DNA of 64,000 nt from Metridium senile. Taxonomy: Eukaryota; Cnidaria; Anthozoa; Actiniaria; Metridiidae. The notes under the pieces were generated by a model, which was not told the DNA's origin, searched no databases, and was given only the letters and a program-made list of their open reading frames with translations. Below are positions 1 to 10,227 of this stretch, piece by piece. How positions within the stretch are numbered: the stretch's first letter is position 1; each line of letters starts with the position of its first letter. The stretch covers positions 5,005,306-5,069,305 of the forward strand of contig OX459104.1 in the NCBI GenBank assembly GCA_949775045.1, written 5' to 3'. The translations under genes and the position numbers were made by a program.

Positions 1-477
1 ATTATTTCTTCTCATTGAACTGAAATCGAACGTCCGATTGTTTCTTCTTAATGTAGTTTCTATATCATTGATATCTTCTCATTGAACAGAAATTGAACGT
101 CTAGCTGATAAAAATCTGGCGTTTGATCATTTCCATTGAGCATTGAGCTTCTTTCATTTCTTCTACTTTATGACTTCTTAACGGCTGCTAATTAGAAATC
201 GAACGTTTCCTCACCTTTTGTTAATTAACATCGATCGAACGTTTGATCATCTCAAAGATAATCAGTAATTACATAGCTTTGTGTTATGTTACAACATTTG
301 TATGTCAACGCCTTAACTTAATTGAAACATAAAGGGGCGCAAAACATTAATGATAGGGCATAAACCTTGTAAGAAGTACAAATATGGAGCTATTTACAAC
401 GTGAAAATGGAGAGCCCTGGGAAATTGACAATGATGAAACATTTAGAGAAGAAAACCAGCAGGATGTTTTATGACAA
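1..477. other. No gene recognised; AT-rich repeat-like sequence
   Basis: The first 300 bases contain several loosely spaced copies of a motif resembling GAAATCGAACGT, with related forms GAAATTGAACGTC and ATCGAACGTTTGATC. This suggests an old degenerate repeat. The 87-residue open frame starting at 350 runs into the ATTC tetranucleotide tract and is explained by it. I see no splice signals or protein similarity. Confidence 0.4.
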
Positions 478-905
478 TTTATATCCATCTATTTATTCAT
501 TTATATATCAATCCATTCATTCATTCATATCCATCCATTTAGTCATCCAACCATTCGTCCATTCATTCACCTATATATCTATTCATTCATTTATATATCA
601 ATCCATTAATTAATTAATTCATCTATCGATCCATTTAGTCATCCAACCATTCGTCCATTCATTCATCTATATATCTATTCATTTATTTATATATCAATCC
701 ATTAATTCATTCATTGAGTCATCCATCCATTCTTCCATTCATTCATCCATAAATTTATTCATGCACGCATCCATTCATTTATGTATTCATCCATTCGTTC
801 ATTCAATTAATTATACATCCATCCATGCATAAATTCAGCCATCTGTTCATTCATTCATTTGTCCCTTCATTAATTAATTCATCCATCCATTCTTTCATTC
901 ATTTT
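478..905. repeat. (ATTC/ATCC)n tetranucleotide repeat
   Basis: Degenerate tandem array of ATTC, ATCC and related tetramers over about 430 bp. The same motif class occurs next to zinc-finger exon 4 in all three TRAF-like copies (13,225-13,440; 26,870-27,215; 58,665-58,900). Confidence 0.85.
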
Positions 906-929
906 GTTTTCCCTGCTTTGCTGCGACGG

Positions 930-1650
930 GTATGAATTAGTATTAATTTGCAGGGTCCTATATGTACAGTTTAAAATGAAGCAGAATTTTCTATACTTGC
1001 CGTTTGACAAGACATTAATTTAAGAATTCTAAAATCAGTCTTTAAGACGTATGCATTTTAAAGAACAGTCTGTATAACGTACATGGTATGCCGGATTAAA
1101 CATTCTAGAGCACTTGATCAGACGTTGCATGGACTCGATGTTAATATTCTAAGCTAGAACAATTGATCAGACGCTGGATGGTTGGACCTAGCTGGTCTAA
1201 ATAGTCTAGAAAACTTGATCAAACGCTGGACTTGATCTTAAACATTCTCAGTGGAACAATTGATCTAATACTGGACCTGATCGTATATGGTAACATTCTA
1301 GAACACTTGATCAAGTAATATTTATATCAGACTTACGTTTGAAATAGTTTACTGCCCGCCTGTACGCTGGGCTGTGAAGCGATCGCCCAGGTTTCTCTCA
1401 ATAACTTCTTTTTCGTCTCCGTTAATACATTTTTCTCTTCGTCTGTATTCTGAGGCATTATATTTGTAAATTTAGCTGTAACTTCAAGAGAGGTATTGGT
1501 AAAATGGAACGCGTTTTTTTACGCTTGCAAACTTATTATTATGAGGCGCCACTTAGCTTTTCGTGTGTTGGGCTTCCTGTGGAGTTCGTTTGCTCAAATG
1601 TAAACAATCCAAAGTTATCGGACCAATCAGCGCGCAATTTTCCAATAACG
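930..1650 (+). repeat. Interspersed repeat X, copy 1
   Basis: Long stretches match 30,900-31,590, 61,605-62,070 and 63,660-64,000 in the same orientation. It includes several degenerate internal repeats around CTAGAACACTTGATCA and a conserved block around ACTGCCCGCCTGTACGCTGG. It ends near a TTGGGCTTCCTGTGGAG motif. No coding capacity was seen and the class of the element is unknown. Confidence 0.75.
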
Positions 1651-1739
1651 CCTGCGTATTTCCACCTGTTTTCATAAGCGTTGTTCAAAATAAAGTCGAT
1701 AATAGTTAAAGGTATTTAGGGATTGATTATCATACAATC

Positions 1740-1885
1740 AATAAGATAGGGGGGACAACTACCGGATAAAAGTGTCGTGGACGCTCGACGCAAATTTAAA
1801 AAATACCCCTAGAATATATCCTTCATTTTAATACGACAAGCATTCCGACACTTTTACCCTCCTTGGGGGGAGGGGGGAGGGTCAG
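1740..1885. mobile_element. Short inverted-repeat element (MITE-like)
   Basis: GGATAAAAGTGTCG near 1,763 is partly mirrored by CGACACTTTTACCC near 1,855, and each arm is followed outward by a G-rich stretch. This looks like a small old inverted-repeat element. Ends and target duplication could not be fixed. Confidence 0.35.
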
Positions 1886-2049
1886 TGCGAATCAATAGGG
1901 GCCCTTTGCCATAAGAGCGACAAAGCTTCATTTTAATTGTCTCCTATTGTCCTAGCATGCAAAGCTTATGATGAATTAAGTCTTATGTATGTAGCCGAAA
2001 ACACTAGAACCATGAAATAAAAACAAAATAGTTACTAACTAATAGTTTT

Positions 2050-2195
2050 TATTTAGTGACTATTTAGTGAGGGGGTCGTAAGGGTTTGCGGTATTGAGTC
2101 ATTTTTGTTGCGGTATTACGGAAATTTTTATTTTAACATGCGGTATTGCGGTATTCAAAAAATATGCGGTGTGCGGTATTCATACATTTTAGGCC
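2050..2195 (+). repeat. Cluster of GCGGTATT motifs
   Basis: About seven copies of GCGGTATT or close variants within 140 bp, some directly abutting (GCGGTATTGCGGTATTC). It may be a short degenerate minisatellite or the subterminal repeat of a transposon. Confidence 0.5.
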
Positions 2196-3240
2196 TTGGT
2201 TTTCGGTGAAAAAACTAGAAAACTAGATTTGGTCGAGAAGTACGTTTTAATAATCGTCTACTCTACTCTATCTTCTTAAAGGTCAGAGATACATTACAAA
2301 CATGTTGTTTCATGCACAGGCAGCCCAAGCAATTCACTTTTACAGTAGAGATATGTGAGGAAAAACATTTTATTTTAATTTAAATTAAATTTGAACATAT
2401 TTCAATCCTGTGTTCTTGTTAAACTTATTTGGTGTCATTCTGGGTGGTTTTTAAACGTTTTAGAACATTTTTTCTTATTTTTTGCCCACCTGTACTTAAA
2501 TATGGAATGGCTGGTCACTCGAGATATCCATCGCTTTTCTTCGATGGTCGAAAAAATCATGTTTAATCCTTCCTTTACCTTCAAATTCCCCTCAGCACCA
2601 TAGATTAATGATCCTTCTGTCTAGAAATCAGCAAAATGTTCATGGATCTCGAGTCAGACCTCACGAAATCATAGATATTGAGTTATGAGACCATGGTTAA
2701 CCAGTCGTCCAATCAGAATGAGTTTTACAAAAGAAGGTCCGGCTATGAAGTTATCGGTGTCCGTTAAGCGCGCCTCACAGCTCATCTGAAGGAAAATTGT
2801 CGTTGAAAATCGCTATTTTCTCTGGTGTATCCTTAATCTTTCCTTTATTTTACATATCCCACCACTACATCCACTATACACTCTTCTTTTCAGTTTCTTA
2901 TGATCCCTTTCCACCATCCATTACCCATACTCGACGAATTAAGCGCTTCAGATAGCCTATAGTTCATATATGACTTTCTGAATTCTGGCCCATCGAGTAC
3001 ACGCTCAGTAGAGCGTCTAGTTTGTTTTTAATACTGTCAGAAATTGTACTTCGGAAACTACGGAAAGTCCGAAGATGTCACGAGGTTGTCCTTCTGAAAG
3101 TCCGAAAATGTCACGAAGTATTTTCGTAAATCACTGAGCATCTTTGATTGATAGACGGAAATGCAATCAGCCAATCAGATTGGAATGTGACCATGCATCA
3201 AAGCTAAAAGCGAAATTGATCCGCCATTATGAAACAGTGT
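2196..3240. other. No gene recognised
   Basis: The 70-residue open frame at 2,391-2,603 has no recognisable features. A short direct duplication (GAAAGTCCGAAGATGTCACGA and GAAAGTCCGAAAATGTCACGA, about 40 bp apart) lies at 3,060-3,120. Nothing else was recognised. Confidence 0.4.
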
Positions 3241-3248
3241 TTTGAAAG

Positions 3249-3713
3249 ATGGATGAATTTGACCACAATCTAACGCTTTTTATTCGTTTGGATGTTGGTA
3301 ATAAGCGTACGTTTTCTTTGGAAGACGAGAAGATCTCCTTTCTAGAGATTGACACCCCTTCTGGTCGTGAGGGAACAGCAACGGCTGCCGTGAAAAACGA
3401 CCTGGCCAACGAAGTAAATATGCCCTCCACCCCTTCTAGTCGTGAGGGAACAGCAATGGCTGTGAAAAACGACCTGGTCAACGAAGTAAATATGGCCTCC
3501 ACCCCTTCTAGTCGTGAGGGAACAGCAACGGCTGTAAAAAACGAATCATACTTATCTGAGTATTATGAGCAAAATGACTATGATCAAAAGATTACAAATA
3601 CAACTTATCAGAATTGTAAACAAGATGTCATGTGTTTATATTCCAATGGACTTAACAAAGCAAACACTTTTCTTCATCACAGCAGATATCATATGGCGAG
3701 TATACTATACTGA
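3249..3713 (+). CDS. Hypothetical 154-residue ORF with internal 23-25-residue repeats
   Basis: An open frame from ATG (MDEFDHNLTLF) to a stop, encoding 154 residues. The middle third contains two and a half imperfect repeats of a 23-25-residue unit built on TPSSREGTATAVKND and NEVNM. Repeat lengths remain multiples of three, which hints at selection on the reading frame, and the C-terminal third is non-repetitive. It lies just upstream of a decayed gene with Helitron-like features and may be its N-terminal part. I do not recognise the family. No signal peptide or membrane segment is visible. It could also be a chance ORF from an in-frame minisatellite. Confidence 0.4.
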   Translation: MDEFDHNLTLFIRLDVGNKRTFSLEDEKISFLEIDTPSGREGTATAAVKNDLANEVNMPSTPSSREGTAMAVKNDLVNEVNMASTPSSREGTATAVKNESYLSEYYEQNDYDQKITNTTYQNCKQDVMCLYSNGLNKANTFLHHSRYHMASILY

Positions 3714-3806
3714 TCTTTGGTATTGTTTCTATTCTAATGATTGTTATGTTGTACTATGTAAATAAACTTTATTTCAAATAATACACAAAACATTGACAAG
3801 AATAAA

Positions 3807-4493
3807 GTGTTTATTATGAAATATCAAATGACTTGTTATATGAATTCCTATTTATGTCCAATATCTTTAAATGCCCACAAAATCTATGAGATTTATCAGA
3901 TTTCTCTGTTCACATTATTCAATATTAGTTACTTGAAATTGTCAGTCTATTTGACATGTTGCATTTGTTTTGCTATTTGTTACAAACTTATACAAATATA
4001 CTATGCCACTTTTTCAAATGTTAGTTTTGATAAGTGTTTTTCAGAGGCAATAGAATTAGACTACGAGTAGTCCTTCTTTTCCCTCCAGAATCAGTAATTT
4101 AAAAAAACGAGTGTTGCGGGATTCCTGTGGAGCGCGCCGGATCTATTTCCGGCGCGCTCCACAGGAATCCCGCAACACTCGTTTTTTTAAAATTACTGAT
4201 TCTGGAGGGAAAAGAAGGACTACTCGTAGTCTACAATAGAATTATCTGTAAAAGTGACTGAAAAAAATACAATTTTAATACCAATTAAAAACTGTAGATC
4301 ACGACATGCAAAGTTTCTCAGTTTATATCATTGCAATTATCTAGAATTTAAATCAAATGCTATTCGAAGAGATCGTGAACCAAGCAGACTACCTGTAAAA
4401 CAGCTTGCACGCGCTTTCAATAAAAGTAGACTCACAAGAAGGGCTCTAATTAAGGAAAAGGATTGCAAATGTACCATACATACATTACATTAG
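3807..4493 (+). pseudogene. Decayed ORF, probable spacer region of a Helitron-like gene, split by a fold-back element
   Basis: The frame opened at 3,807 stops only because an inverted-repeat element (4,057-4,233) is inserted in it. If the element and one copy of its 9-bp target duplication are ignored, the frame runs on through 4,493 (segments such as ILIPIKNCRSRHAKFLSLY and RLTRRALIKEKDCKC). It is followed by an OTU-like segment and a Cys-rich segment on the same strand. That order resembles the N-terminal part of animal Helitron proteins carrying an OTU domain. No Rep (HUH) or helicase motif remains in the window, so the Helitron link is an inference from the neighbouring domains. Confidence 0.45.
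4057..4233. mobile_element. 177-bp fold-back MITE with 9-bp target duplication
   Basis: A nearly perfect hairpin: arms of 85 and 86 bp (4,057-4,141 and 4,148-4,233) differ by one A/T-run indel and are separated by 6 bp. The ends read TAGACTACGAG and CTCGTAGTCTA. It is flanked by CAATAGAAT at 4,048-4,056 and 4,234-4,242, a clean 9-bp target duplication. It interrupts an otherwise continuous reading frame. The 9-bp duplication fits Mutator-like elements best, but the superfamily is inferred only from duplication length. Confidence 0.85.
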
Positions 4494-4644
4494 TAGATGC
4501 AGTCTGCGTAAAAAAACTCCATGTCGATGAAGATAACAGATGCCTATGTAAACCAAGGGAAAATCTCAGAAGTAATAAACAAGAACAGGTTAATGAATCA
4601 TTAAATAAAAAAAGTATAAAAAAAGTACTGCTGGAGTTCAATAA

Positions 4645-5190
4645 ATGAGAGATAATCCAGAAAGATTTATTGAGAGCAACACTGAAAGTTCATGGCTCAG
4701 ATATCTCCATAATATGTCCCTTCAAGGTACTTGGGCTGATGCACTTGTTATCCAAGCAGTTGCAGATACCCTTAATATCACTATTAATATAACAGAATGA
4801 AATCAGGGGTTTGCACCACTTACTGTTGTTACTTCTTTTTTTTTTTAATATTTTTTATTATTCAAATCATTTACATCAATACATATATTCAAATACGACC
4901 CATTATAACTGTTGATTAGTAGATACAAAAAACTATTTATCTATATCACTAAATGCCATTTTTTTAATAAATGGTTTAAAAGCCATAATTAAGATTTAAA
5001 GAAATTATTTATTTTTTCATATTTCTTCAAATGTGAGATAATTTTTGATTTATTTTTTGCTATTTTATATTCTAACCTTTCATAAAGCCTGTTGTTACTT
5101 CTATACATGGAGGAAATAACTCTTTAACAATTAACATTGGTCATGTTGATGAATTTCATTATGTGTCAGCTATTACGTTACATAATGCAA
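4645..5190 (+). pseudogene. OTU-like protease domain remnant, interrupted by a retroposon
   Basis: From 4,645 the frame reads a segment typical of the middle and end of OTU (ovarian tumour) cysteine protease domains, such as SWLRYLHNMSLQGTWADAL and later INIGHVDEFHYVSAI, with the C-terminal catalytic-His motif HYVS. The N-terminal motif with the catalytic Cys (GDGNC type) is not visible. A TGA stop at about 4,797 and a 253-bp insertion at 4,837-5,089 break the frame, which resumes correctly after the insertion. OTU domains occur in some Helitron and other transposon proteins, so this is probably part of the same decayed element as the flanking segments. Confidence 0.6.
4837..5089 (-). mobile_element. 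253-bp retroposon insertion with 13-bp target duplication
   Basis: The insertion begins with a run of T (the poly-A tail read on the minus strand). It is flanked by an exact 13-bp duplication, TGTTGTTACTTCT, at 4,824-4,836 and 5,090-5,102. Tail plus target duplication indicates target-primed reverse transcription (a LINE 3' fragment or a SINE). It interrupts the OTU-like frame. No A/B-box tRNA head was identified. Confidence 0.8.
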
Positions 5191-5480
5191 CATGCAGTCA
5201 ATTAAATAATGATAAAATTGTACATTTTCCAATGAATAAACAATATGTTAAGTCAATATATTCAATATGTTTCTCTATTATCAAATCTTGTACCTTCTGG
5301 AATTCTGTAACATTAGAAGCTATCAATGAACAAGCCAATTTGCGGTATGACAATTTAACTATGCATAATAGGGTTAGCGAAAGACTAAGTGTGATAAACA
5401 TATATGATGCAGCTATTGATATACAATAAAAAATAAAAAAAGAGAGTATAATCATTAATAAGAAACAAAAATACAAGTCA

Positions 5481-5927
5481 ATGGATAGTGCTAAAAAGAA
5501 TAAACTTCCTGAATCATGTGCTCAAAAGAAAGCTGAGAATTATAGGACAATGAATCCCATTGAAAAACAATCATATAATTCAAAAGTTAGAAAAAGATAT
5601 TACAATATGGATTCTAAAGAAAAAGAAAAGGAGCTTGAAACAAAGAGAGAAAGACCAGCATTGAATAGGCAAACTAATAATACTTCAAAGTTTGATATTA
5701 ATTTTTGCATCTCCAATTTTCACAAAAAGATAAAACAAGGTCCATATTACATATGCACTGTCTGCAATAGAATGTTGTACAAGAAATCAGTTCTAAGTTT
5801 AAACAATCAAAGATATGTCAACTGTATGGCGAGTCATCGGGGCCAAAATTCAACATTAACAGTTGACATTGTACTTTTTGTGTTCGTGCTGTTTTCCAAC
5901 ATTGTAGTTTTTAAATCGATTGTGTAA
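5481..5927 (+). pseudogene. Cys-rich N-terminal segment resembling Helitron-type replicase/helicase proteins
   Basis: A 148-residue open frame. The first 65 residues are Lys/Glu-rich (repeated KEKEKELETKRER-type sequence). Next comes FDINFCISNFHKKIKQGPYY followed by a CxxC element in CTVCNRMLYKKSV, which resembles the Cys-rich segment preceding the Rep domain of animal Helitron proteins. The similarity is lost after about residue 115, where the sequence runs into a 41-bp tandem repeat, and no Rep or Pif1 helicase follows. The assignment is from recalled family pattern, not a search. Confidence 0.45.
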
Positions 5928-6063
5928 TTTCGTAATCCAACATTGTAGTTTTTAAATCGATTGTGTAATTTCGTAATCCAACATTGTAGTTTTTAAATCG
6001 ATTGTGTAATTTCGTAATCCAACATTGTAGTTTTTTACTCGATTGTGTAATTTCGTAATCCAA
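5897..6063 (+). repeat. 41-bp tandem repeat, four copies
   Basis: Four nearly identical 41-bp units (beginning AACATTGTAGTTTTTAAATC and ending TTTCGTAATCC) start near 5,899, 5,940, 5,981 and 6,022. The last unit is joined to the target duplication of the next element. Confidence 0.9.
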
Positions 6064-6071
6064 CATTGCAC

Positions 6072-6883
6072 CAATCTCGAACCCAGAGCCTGCGTTACTC
6101 TTGGCCAGCAGTGCCGAGCAACGTATAACTCTGGGGAAACGGAATTATTCTGCTCCAATTTTGGAGTTCCGGTTTTAGCATGGAATGCGCATGCTTAGTT
6201 AATATTATAATTATCTGTTGGTTCGGGCATCCTGTGTTACTTAGTACGTTATGATGACATTCAAAATATTGTTGACCTAGTAGTATTTTAAATATTTTCT
6301 AAGTCAAAATATAAACATTTTCCTCACTCATAAAACATTTAAAGTTTAGGAAGTTTTTTTAACGGCCATCAGGTTTATATAATGATATAAAAACGCGTCT
6401 AAATTTCCTTCAATTCAGATCGCTTTAACCGTCGATTTATAGTTTTCCAACGGTTATAAGTTTGCTTTCGTGGTACGATTGACCTTTAGTAAATAACTGG
6501 ATGCCAGAGACCTGAGTATTGTCAAGGTTTAGAATAGTTTAAAGGAGTATTTTGTGTGTATTCTAATTTGCTTCGCGACTCGATCATCGCTAGCTTCGCG
6601 GCGACACAATTTCTCGTCGCTTTGCGACTCGCATATATTCCATAAATGACGATATTATTCTATCTAGTATAAAGAACCGTTGACGTTGTATTAATCGTAA
6701 AATTTACATTTTGAATATACATTTGTTTACATGATGGACCAATCAGAGCTTTTACTTCGTCTGTTTCCGGGCCATTGTATTTTCAATGGCCAATCACAAT
6801 AAGCAGGGAATCCCGGTACCCCAGAGTTATACGTTGCTCGGCACTGCTGGCCAAGAGTAACGCAGGCTCTGGGTTCGAGATTG
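6072..6883. mobile_element. 812-bp MITE, about 65-bp inverted ends, 9-bp target duplication
   Basis: The left end CAATCTCGAACCCAGAGCC continues for about 65 bp and is mirrored almost exactly at the right end (GGCTCTGGGTTCGAGATTG). It is flanked by the 9-bp duplication ACATTGCAC at 6,063-6,071 and 6,884-6,892. The interior has no transposase ORF. Long inverted ends with a 9-bp duplication suggest a non-autonomous Mutator-like element. Confidence 0.88.
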
Positions 6884-6892
6884 ACATTGCAC

Positions 6893-7845
6893 AACATTCA
6901 ACTTCTCGGCATCCAACCGCAAACCATAAAAATGAACGCGGGCTCAACTAAACCCGATCACGTGCGCCTGAAATCTGAGTATGTTTCCAGCCGTATTTAC
7001 GAGTCTTCGTGGCCGGGTGACTGGGGTTTGTAAACTGCACAATAACAATTTATTTAGAACAGTTAATTTCAAATATATCCATTATTGTAACTTGACATGT
7101 CGAGCGTTTTTGGAACGGGCCGTTCCACGAACTGTCTAGCATGTCTAGCATGAATAACAAGAATACTAGTTCTCACGAGTTCTCAAATGTACGTTTGTAC
7201 AAAAAATACGAAAACAATGACTTGACTACTGACTTAACATACTGTGACACTGGAACGATGATGAAAACTTCCAAGCTGATGAGAAAAACACGCAAGTCGC
7301 CATTTTGGACAAAGCGAAGAATATTGGCGAAGGAAGAACTTGAGTACAAGATGTGATGATAGAACTTATCTATTGTCATGAACATTCTGGTTCTTTTATT
7401 TGTTGTTATTAAGCTAAATACTTTCATATTAGGAGTAAATAGTTTGTAAATGATTACTATAATTACTGCTTTGCAAGCGATCATGAATGGTGTTTAAGAT
7501 ATAGTTCATAGATAGATTGTTTTTCGCGTTGACATGAACATTGACGTGAGCAAAAATCTATAGTATATCCAAATCTAGTTCATAGATGCTAGCCAATCAC
7601 AGCGTGCGTTATATACCATCTATGTCATAATTTTTACTCGCTGTGGAGTTGCATGTGCCTTGTAGAAGACATGGAAATACACTTAATGAATGTAATACCC
7701 TGGATAAAGTTGTCAATCTAACTTTAATAATAATAATATAATAATGATAGATAATAATTATATTTGCAATATTGCAGTTAAAACTGAATTACATTGGTAT
7801 GACAATAGTATGAAAATGATAATCTAATCTAATATAATTTATTTA
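6893..7845. other. No gene recognised; one 71-residue ORF
   Basis: An open frame at 7,141-7,356 (plus) begins MSSMNNKNTSSHEF and is rich in Lys, Arg and Thr; I find no family or splice context for it. The remainder is AT-rich. Confidence 0.35.
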
Positions 7846-8313
7846 TTACAAATTACGGATTGATGCTTGAATAAATGACTTTCTAAAACGATCAGTTTTG
7901 TATCTAGGCTCTATGAAAGGACGTTTGTTTCTTAAAAAATATTTACAGTTAACATTGAAAGCTGGGAGCAGGCAGTAAAGTTTATGGTTTGGATCGTTAA
8001 CAATGTTCTCAAAGAGTTTCACACACGATGCCTGTCGGCGACTGTCTAGAGACTGTAAACAGGAGGTAGACAGTTTTTCGCTGTAAGATAGATCAGGATC
8101 ACAGATGATAGTGAGGGCGCGTTTCTGTATCCGCTCAATGTCGTCGCTGAGGTACTTGGGTAGAGCATAGTGAAAAACCGGTGATGCGTATTCGATAACA
8201 GTACGTATACACGAGCAGTAGAAGTTAACCATGTCAGAAATATATGAACGTAATGATATTACAGTGTCCGATCTCGTCGTATTTGGTATTTGGTATTTAT
8301 TTAATTTTGCCAT
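7846..8313 (-). pseudogene. LINE ORF2 C-terminal fragment (CR1/L2-like)
   Basis: The 155-residue minus-strand frame contains FYCSCIRTVIEYASPVFHYA and DIERIQKRALTIIC. These are typical of the region C-terminal to the reverse-transcriptase palm in animal CR1/L2-clade LINEs (IEYASPVW and QKRA patterns). It is 5'-truncated, with no catalytic domain in this fragment. An ATCTA-rich stretch follows the 3' end (7,815-7,835), as in many such LINEs. Confidence 0.75.
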
Positions 8314-8429
8314 CTTAAATATTTAATTACATTTTATGTGTTACAACTTGGTCATATTGGCGAGGCGATTTGATGGGAAGCCACAAGGCTGAAGGTTTCA
8401 AATCTCCTCATCGCAATTTTACAAAGTTA

Positions 8430-8565
8430 CATTGAGGTCTTACATTCGATAATATAACGATATATGTAGTATTTACATCTATTTAGTATTCAAAAAGAAA
8501 TGTCTTACATTCAATAATATAATGATATATGTAGTATTTACATCTATTTAGTTTTCAAAAAAAAA
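8430..8565. repeat. Tandem duplication of about 68 bp
   Basis: Two nearly identical units beginning TGTCTTACATTC, with the shared core ATATGTAGTATTTACATCTA, ending in A-rich sequence. They lie at the 3' end of the minus-strand LINE fragment at 8,555-9,420. Confidence 0.8.
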
Positions 8566-9420
8566 ATGTCTTTTTTAACTTATTGATAAATGTTTTAAGA
8601 CTTATACAATCTTTAATATCAGTATCTAGACTGTTGAAAAAAAGTGGTCCTTGGTGCGTCACCGAGAATTGTCTTAATTTAGTACGAGCAAAATTAATGT
8701 GGTAACGGTTTTTACCCCTAGTGTTGTAACTATGTATGTCACTGTTAACAGCGAACATGTTGTTAAAACAATTGGGGAGCAAAGCGTTTTGATAGAGTAC
8801 ATGAATTTACCCAGTTGGATTTTCTTAATGTCTTGGAACTTTAATATTTGATTATCTTTAAAAATTGGACCAGTATGTGGAAGGACACTGTTCTTATCAA
8901 CTATTCTTATAGCGCGTTTTTGTAGGATCACAATGCGATCAAGATTGGGAGGAAAAGTACAAGCCCATATCATATTGCAATATTGCAGATATGGATAGAT
9001 CATTGAATAGTACAGTGTAAGCAATGATGATTTAAATAAATAAAAACTAGATTTTCTTAAAATTCCTATAGACTTTGATAATTTATTAGCTATACGAGCT
9101 ATGTGAGGTTTCCATGAGAGGTGTACGTCAATAACTACACCTAAAAGACTGTTTCTTTCACTTGGTTTATCTTTTTTCCATTAATATTAATCTGAGATCT
9201 AAAGGAGTCCTTCGTTGTCGAGTGGTAAAGACCATATATTTGGTTTTATCAGGATTTATTGATAATTTGTTATAGTAGAGAACCATAATGAAATTGACAC
9301 CATTTCACTGTTGATCATATTAGTTAGATATGCTAAGTCCTTGTGACAGAAAAACAAGTTAGTGTCATCTGCGAATAAAATTAGTTGCGCTAACTTCGAG
9401 GCATTACAGATATCGTACGA
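8555..9420 (-). pseudogene. LINE reverse-transcriptase fragment with FADD motif
   Basis: Read on the minus strand, the segment starts near 9,420 with the palm motif LFADDTNLFF (the YADD/FADD box, at about 9,360-9,400). It continues through a VIDVHLSWKPHI-type region, LQYCNMIWACTFPPN and QKRAIRIV, to a C-terminal HSYNTRGKNRYHI block. Frameshifts split it into several open frames (8,674-9,024; 8,555-8,782). It is a 5'-truncated, non-functional CR1/L2-like copy of a different subfamily from its neighbour at 7,846-8,313. Confidence 0.8.
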
Positions 9421-9639
9421 AATATGTATATTATAATTGTACTCGTGTTGTGTGTCAATGTCATGGCTCTAGATCTAAATGTGTCTATGTGTGGCGGCTC
9501 TTCTCCCAAAACCCTAGATGTCATAGCGATTCAGTCAAAATGTTTCTTATTGAATAATACTAGTCGAGTTTCGTTAATAAAACATTATTCAATTGTTACA
9601 GTTGTTCTTAGGAATTGAGAATTAAGATTTTTGACAACA

Positions 9640-9870
9640 TAAATAACCAGTCTGGCAGTCAAATAATCGATTGTTACATTAATATTGATTGTTATATAGC
9701 TAATCATTTTGACTATATAACGAGCATTCTCATTGGTTGATCCATGCTCACGTGATACTAGTTAAATCTAACTGTATCCCGACCGGGATACAAGTCCCCA
9801 GCGCATTGAATAAAAATTCAAATTTTCTTAATTTACTTGTCTAAAATGATTAGCTATATAACAAAACGCT
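9640..9870. mobile_element. Inverted-repeat (MITE-like) sequence
   Basis: TATATAGCTAATCATTTT near 9,693 is mirrored by AAAATGATTAGCTATATA near 9,845. The following 9,880-9,975 contains further short inverted segments (CCCTCGGGAAACCAGT and CCCTCGGGACCAGT). Ends are not resolved. Confidence 0.45.
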
Positions 9871-10066
9871 TAATGACTGATCCCTCGGGAAACCAGTTAG
9901 TTTTGTTTCCCTCGGGACCAGTCATTAAGTGTATAATATCAGAGTTAGTAGAGGTCCCCTCTATTAACTCTGGTCCAAAGTGACTCTATCAAAGCTAAGC
10001 TTTTTTAAGATCCCTAGGGACATTGTTTGACTGTCTTATTTATATTCATAATCAGTCGTTTATACT

Positions 10067-10072
10067 TTATTT
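10067..10072 (-). terminator. Candidate poly(A) signal for the TRAF-like gene
   Basis: AATAAA on the minus strand about 155 bp beyond the stop codon of the TRAF6-like gene. It is chosen by position; other weak variants exist. Confidence 0.4.
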
Positions 10073-10227
10073 TCATTTCGTTCTTGAAAATGACGCTCGA
10101 GGCGTCGAATCACTCTGATAACAATATTTATATTGAAAACATTAACGAAAACGACATATATTCCTAAGTGATGCTATAAAATATCAGTGATGCTATACAG
10201 GGGGTGCTAACTACTACTGCCATTCTT

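Noticed and set aside
7141..7356. 71-residue basic ORF as a gene
   Set aside because: No homologue recognised, no splice or promoter context; kept only as a note in the region description.
9424..9618. 64-residue ORF with a hydrophobic start (secreted peptide-like)
   Set aside because: It overlaps the 5' side of a decayed minus-strand LINE fragment and has no supporting features.
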